From JANQRA01 sp035762545 (GTDB taxonomy: Bacteria > Actinomycetota > Acidimicrobiia > Spongiisociales > ZC4RG35), in assembly GCA_035762545.1 (NCBI GenBank), contig DASTOM010000029.1, positions 1-64,000 of the forward strand: 64,000 nucleotides of DNA. The letters are read 5' to 3'. This document shows, piece after piece, positions 60,726 to 64,000 of the stretch (its first letter is position 1; every line of letters begins with the position of its first letter). A program made the translations under genes and the position numbers. Under the pieces are notes generated by a model. That model saw only the letters and a list, made by a program, of their open reading frames with translations. It did not search any database and had not been told where the DNA came from.

Positions 60726-62172
60726 GCCCCTACTGATCGTCGACGATCGGGTCTGTGGCGCCACTGACGATGTGATCGAGGCTGGTGTCACCCTGGGGAT
60801 GCCCCGCCGCGAGGCCGAGGCGCTGGCGCCGTTCGCCACCGTGCTGACCCGTGACATCGGGGAGGAGGCCCGTCGTTTCGAGTCGGTGGTCACCGCGGTG
60901 GAAGACCTCGTCCCCCGGGTCGAAGTGGTCTCACCCGGACTTCTCTTCGTCCCCGTCGCCGGCGCCGTCGCCTACTACGGCGGGGAGCAAGCCCTTGCCG
61001 AGAGAATCAACGAAATACTTGGGGGAGAGTTTGCGAAGCAAACTCCAACCTGTCCCGCAGGGACAGGCGTCGCCCCCCCTGATAGTTGTGTAGGCGTAGC
61101 CGATGGCCCATTCGCCGCTCGTTGGGCGGCGGCAATGGCTCAGCCGGGGGAACCTAACATCGTGACCGACACCATCGGGTTCCTCTCCAGTCTCGACCTG
61201 GGGACGCTTCGGGAGTCGATGGGTGGCACCGAGATGATCGACACCTTTCGGTGGCTGGGGATCTCGACTCTCGGTGACGTGGCCAAACTGCCCCGGGACA
61301 CCCTGGCCTCCCGATTCGGGGACCAAGGGGTGGTGGCGCACCGTCTCGCCTCTGGCGAGGACCGTCACGTCCACCCCCGTGACATCCCGACCGATCTGGG
61401 GGTGCGGATGGAGTTCGAAGACCCGCTGGTGAGTCTCGATGCAGTTGCCTTCGCAGGTCGCAACATCGCCGAGCGTCTGCTCAAGACTTTGCGGGCCGCC
61501 GGTGTCGCCCCGCACACGGTGACCATATCTGCGGGAGCGGCGGGTGGCCCCGGCCGGGAGCGGGTCTGGCGCTCTGCGGATCCCTTCACCGAGCGAGCCC
61601 TCACCGACCGTGTCTGGTGGCAGTTGCGTGCCTGGGTGGAGACTGCCGGTGTCCCCGGTGGCATAACGAGTCTGGAGATCGTGCCCGATGACCTCTCGGG
61701 TGAGGGTCGTCAGCTCGGTCTGCTCACCGACGAGTCGTCGCTGGTGGAGACCGAACGCGCCCTGATGCGTGCTCAGACGCTCCTGGGGTCGGACGGTGTC
61801 CTCCAGGCACGGGCGCAGGGTGGCCGGATGCCGGCGGAGCGTGTGGCATGGTCGCGTTGGGGGGAGCCCGAGCTAGCCGCGGACAGGGAAATGGCGGCTC
61901 CCTGGCCGGGTAGCACCCCGGCCCCCGCTCCGGCTCTCGTACCCCCGGAACTGGATCCGATCGAGGTGGAATGGGACGAGGGGATGCCGTCACGGGTCCG
62001 GCTCGGGTCCAGGTGGGAGCCCGTCCTCACCTGGAGCGGTCCCTGGCGTCTCAGCGGGAGGTGGTGGGCGGGGGAAGGTGACGCCGACCGCTATCAGATC
62101 GTCACCTCGGTGGGAGCGATCCTCTGTGTCGTGGCCAACGGGAGGGCCTACCTCGCCGGGGTCTACGACTGA
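60655..62172 (+). CDS. imuB: ImuB, Y-family-like mutagenesis protein with palindromic insertion
   Basis: This protein of 505 residues is a Y-family relative. It starts RTLCVWFPMWSL, then GMPRREAEAL, SPGLLFVPVAGAVAYYGGE and VGVADGPFAARWAA; catalytic acids of true polymerases are lost in ImuB. A segment of about 20 residues (EFAKQTPTC to PPDSCV, about 123-143) is an extra insertion. It acts with DnaE2 (not in the window). ATG 60655 follows GAGGTGG. Confidence 0.85.
   Translation: MKARTLCVWFPMWSLGRPDAPSDEPLLIVDDRVCGATDDVIEAGVTLGMPRREAEALAPFATVLTRDIGEEARRFESVVTAVEDLVPRVEVVSPGLLFVPVAGAVAYYGGEQALAERINEILGGEFAKQTPTCPAGTGVAPPDSCVGVADGPFAARWAAAMAQPGEPNIVTDTIGFLSSLDLGTLRESMGGTEMIDTFRWLGISTLGDVAKLPRDTLASRFGDQGVVAHRLASGEDRHVHPRDIPTDLGVRMEFEDPLVSLDAVAFAGRNIAERLLKTLRAAGVAPHTVTISAGAAGGPGRERVWRSADPFTERALTDRVWWQLRAWVETAGVPGGITSLEIVPDDLSGEGRQLGLLTDESSLVETERALMRAQTLLGSDGVLQARAQGGRMPAERVAWSRWGEPELAADREMAAPWPGSTPAPAPALVPPELDPIEVEWDEGMPSRVRLGSRWEPVLTWSGPWRLSGRWWAGEGDADRYQIVTSVGAILCVVANGRAYLAGVYD
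61027..61071. repeat. Palindromic element inserted in frame in imuB
   Basis: Two hairpins stand side by side: GAGTTTGC, loop GAA, GCAAACTC (61027-61045) and CCTGTCCC, loop GCA, GGGACAGG (61049-61067). On the minus strand the order and flanks (GACGCCTGTCC, then TTGGAGTTT) match the first two hairpins of the array at 22884-22934. Confidence 0.8.
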
Positions 62173-63047
62173 GCGTGTGACTCGAGGAAGGCAATGACCG
62201 TCTCGACATATCCGGGAGCGAGTTCCGGTGGGTCACCGATCTGGATGCGGTGGTTGGCACCCGGGAACACACGCGTCTTCAACCTGGTGGGTGGCACCAG
62301 CGACCTGAGGATGGTGAGACTCTCCTCGACCGGGACGATGCGGTCGTCCTCGCCGAACAGTGCGAGGATCGGCACGTGGATTTCGCTCAGGGACGAGCGT
62401 GGGTCGAAGTCCAGGATCGACACCCAGAAGTGCCAGGCCTCCTCGTCGGCAGGCAGATAGGGGTCCAGTTCCTCGCGTCTCGGTGCGATGTCATCGAATG
62501 GAGTCCTGGCCCGGGCGAGACGGGTCGTCAGGTCGTACCGCGCCAGACCGCGTTCCAGTGTCACCTCGTCGGCGCCACCGGCGATCAGGGCCTGATGTGC
62601 GGAGAATCTCTCCTGCACCGCGGGGGATACTGCCGGCCCGGAGTTGAGGATCACGAAATCAACGTCCCGGTCCCGGGAGGCGGCATTGATGGCAACCCAT
62701 CCTCCCTGGCTGTGGCCGAACACACCTACCGGGAGGTCGGACAGTTGGTCGATGGCGGAGAGCTCGTCATGTGCGGCGATCAGGTCGCCTGCCTGGATCT
62801 CGATCGATGCGTCCTCCCATCGTCCGGTGGACTCGCCCACGCCGCGCTTGTCGTATGAGGAGACGGCATACCCGGCTGCGATGAGCCCTCGTCCCAGTGC
62901 GGCGAAGTATCCGTCGTTGCTCCGGCTGGAAGCCCCCGATCCGGGGTGCATGACCAAGCCGCCGACCGGATCTCCGTCCGGCAGCCAGATCGTCCCTGCC
63001 AGCACCACCGCGTCCCGCTCGAGCTTGCTCTCTCTGCGCTCAACCAA
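62163..63047 (-). CDS. Alpha/beta hydrolase
   Basis: This protein of 294 residues has the nucleophile elbow GHSQGG (Ser about 116), acid in GEDDRIVP and His in GANHRI, the full catalytic triad. It resembles dienelactone hydrolase-like esterases. No signal peptide. It overlaps plsC by 8 nt and imuB (convergent) by 10 nt. Confidence 0.85.
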   Translation of the reverse strand: MVERRESKLERDAVVLAGTIWLPDGDPVGGLVMHPGSGASSRSNDGYFAALGRGLIAAGYAVSSYDKRGVGESTGRWEDASIEIQAGDLIAAHDELSAIDQLSDLPVGVFGHSQGGWVAINAASRDRDVDFVILNSGPAVSPAVQERFSAHQALIAGGADEVTLERGLARYDLTTRLARARTPFDDIAPRREELDPYLPADEEAWHFWVSILDFDPRSSLSEIHVPILALFGEDDRIVPVEESLTILRSLVPPTRLKTRVFPGANHRIQIGDPPELAPGYVETVIAFLESHAQS

Positions 63048-63780
63048 CCGGCCCCCCGAGATCGCTGACCCGTTTGGCGATGATGTCCCTCACCCGGTCA
63101 CGTAGTGCGTCGGCGTCGCCCCCTGTCATCCCGGTCGTGGCGATGGCGGGGTCGATCACGGCAGTCACGTCGCCGCCGTGGAACCACGGCCTGCCCGGTG
63201 CGGCAGCCTCGTAGGTCCCGTGGATGGAGAGTGGGAGGATGGGCAGCTGGCTGGCGATCGCCATCGTGAACGCTCCCTTCTTGAACGGCTTCATGACTCC
63301 ATCGCGAGGTCTGGTCCCCTCGGGATAGATGATCAGGCTGCGCTTGTGCTCGATCAGTTCCCTGGCCTGGCGATTGACCGAGTTGTGGATCGCGGTCCGG
63401 GCCTGTCGGTCGACCTCGACGATCCCGATGGCCCGCATCGCCTGGGCGAGCAGGGGTATGCGGAAAAGCTCCTTCTTCGCCAGATAGCGGATCGGGAGGG
63501 GGACCGCGAGGAAGCACACCATGATGTCGAGGGTGGAGAGGTGGTTGGCGACGACCACATAGGACTGCCCCGGGTCGACGTTCTCGGAACCCTCGATGGT
63601 GAGATGGGTGCCCGACGCCCACATCCACTGACGGCTCCACCAGTGGATCACCTTTTCGATCCGGGGCGACGCCGGGTTGATCAGCACAAGCACCAGGGCA
63701 GCGGTGGCCCCGATGATCGTGGCGATGACGCCGACGACCCAGGTGAGGACAGTCCGGAACGCCGTGGTCACGATGCGCAT
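63040..63780 (-). CDS. plsC: 1-acyl-sn-glycerol-3-phosphate acyltransferase (PlsC family)
   Basis: This protein of 246 residues has an N-terminal helix (about 8-33), the NHLSTLD motif (HX4D, about 78-84) and PEGTRPRDG (about 152-160). It makes phosphatidic acid, the substrate of CdsA. ATG 63780 has TAGCCT 13 nt upstream, divergent from the next gene. Confidence 0.88.
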   Translation of the reverse strand: MRIVTTAFRTVLTWVVGVIATIIGATAALVLVLINPASPRIEKVIHWWSRQWMWASGTHLTIEGSENVDPGQSYVVVANHLSTLDIMVCFLAVPLPIRYLAKKELFRIPLLAQAMRAIGIVEVDRQARTAIHNSVNRQARELIEHKRSLIIYPEGTRPRDGVMKPFKKGAFTMAIASQLPILPLSIHGTYEAAAPGRPWFHGGDVTAVIDPAIATTGMTGGDADALRDRVRDIIAKRVSDLGGPVG

Positions 63781-63817
63781 GGGCGGGAGGCTAGCCAGAG
63801 AGGTTTAGCCTGCCGTG

Positions 63818-64000
63818 ATGGACAAGGCCACACTGCGGGCGCGGATGCGCGGTTTCGGGATAGTGGAGCCGCAGACCGGGGCCATTGTGGCCGAGGGGCT
63901 CCGCTCCTGGTTGGTGGCACGCCTCCCCGGGACCATCGCCGCCTACCTGGCCATGACCGACGAGGTCGAGGTATCCGGTCTGTTCACGGCCCTCCCCGGC
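63818..64000 (+). CDS. 5-formyltetrahydrofolate cyclo-ligase, N-terminal part
   Basis: The first 61 residues are visible before the right edge: MDKATLRARMRGFG, then PGTIAAYLAMTDEVEVSGLF, in the place of the family's VAxYLPxxxEVDT segment. The enzyme would recycle 5-formyl-THF. ATG 63818 has TAGCCT 12 nt upstream; GTG 63815 is adjacent. Assignment rests on a short fragment. Confidence 0.65.
   Translation, partial: MDKATLRARMRGFGIVEPQTGAIVAEGLRSWLVARLPGTIAAYLAMTDEVEVSGLFTALPG

Noticed and set aside
63104..63130. Further palindromic-element copy in plsC
   Set aside because: GGCGTCGCCCCC resembles the imuB core, but the encoded GGDADALR fits the family and no hairpin forms.

Overview
This is a compact, GC-rich window (about 65 percent by eye) with actinobacterial gene order and no tRNA, rRNA, CRISPR array, intact transposase or prophage visible. 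The ribosomal-protein, RNA-maturation and isoprenoid gene clusters, a WhiG-type sigma factor next to xerC and rpsB, an actinobacterial-type SOS box and many leaderless start codons point to Actinomycetota. The class Acidimicrobiia is my best guess, but that is an inference. No gene-free stretch reaches 300 bases. Most genes overlap by 1 to 11 nt or are separated by short gaps.

Region 1 (1-8914, all minus strand) is a carbon monoxide dehydrogenase locus. It runs coxD, coxE, a small unknown gene, coxM, coxS, coxL, an XdhC-type gene fused to a YHS domain, coxG and then at least four very small single-pass membrane proteins. The last of these runs off the left edge. CoxL carries the form I active-site loop AYRCSFR, so this should be true aerobic CO oxidation. 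DUF2087 and VOC genes follow (8925-9670).

Region 2 (9714-16812) is ffh-rpsP-khpA-rimM, an inserted lipoprotein and thiolase, then trmD-rplS-lepB-DUF2469-yraN. Region 3 (16853-30081) separates yraN from comM. It holds two ABC exporters, one of them divergent from a TetR gene with two operator palindromes. It continues with a crotonase, a striking array of hairpins, a winged-helix regulator before amtB-glnK-glnD, a yeast-type cytosine deaminase, a gamma-glutamyltransferase-like protein and a cupin. Region 4 (30125-35624) is comM-dprA-xerC-whiG plus minus-strand ybaK and queG.

Region 5 (35770-55294) is the large translation and envelope block: rpsB-tsf-pyrH-frr-cdsA-dxr-rseP-ispG, a lipoprotein, proS, rimP-nusA-infB-rbfA-DHH-truB-ribF-rpsO-pnp, ended by a strong terminator. 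It has structured leaders before rimP and pnp. Region 6 (55337-64000) carries a membrane protein, an Fpg/Nei glycosylase, a minus-strand response regulator-HEAT-glycosyltransferase cluster, an SOS-controlled imuA-imuB mutagenesis pair, a hydrolase, a PlsC acyltransferase and the start of a 5-formyl-THF cyclo-ligase.

Two things cut across the window. One is a family of short palindromic elements, present as an intergenic array and as in-frame insertions in RbfA, ImuB and Nei. The other is a recurring TANNNT box 12-14 nt before start codons, the signature of leaderless transcription.
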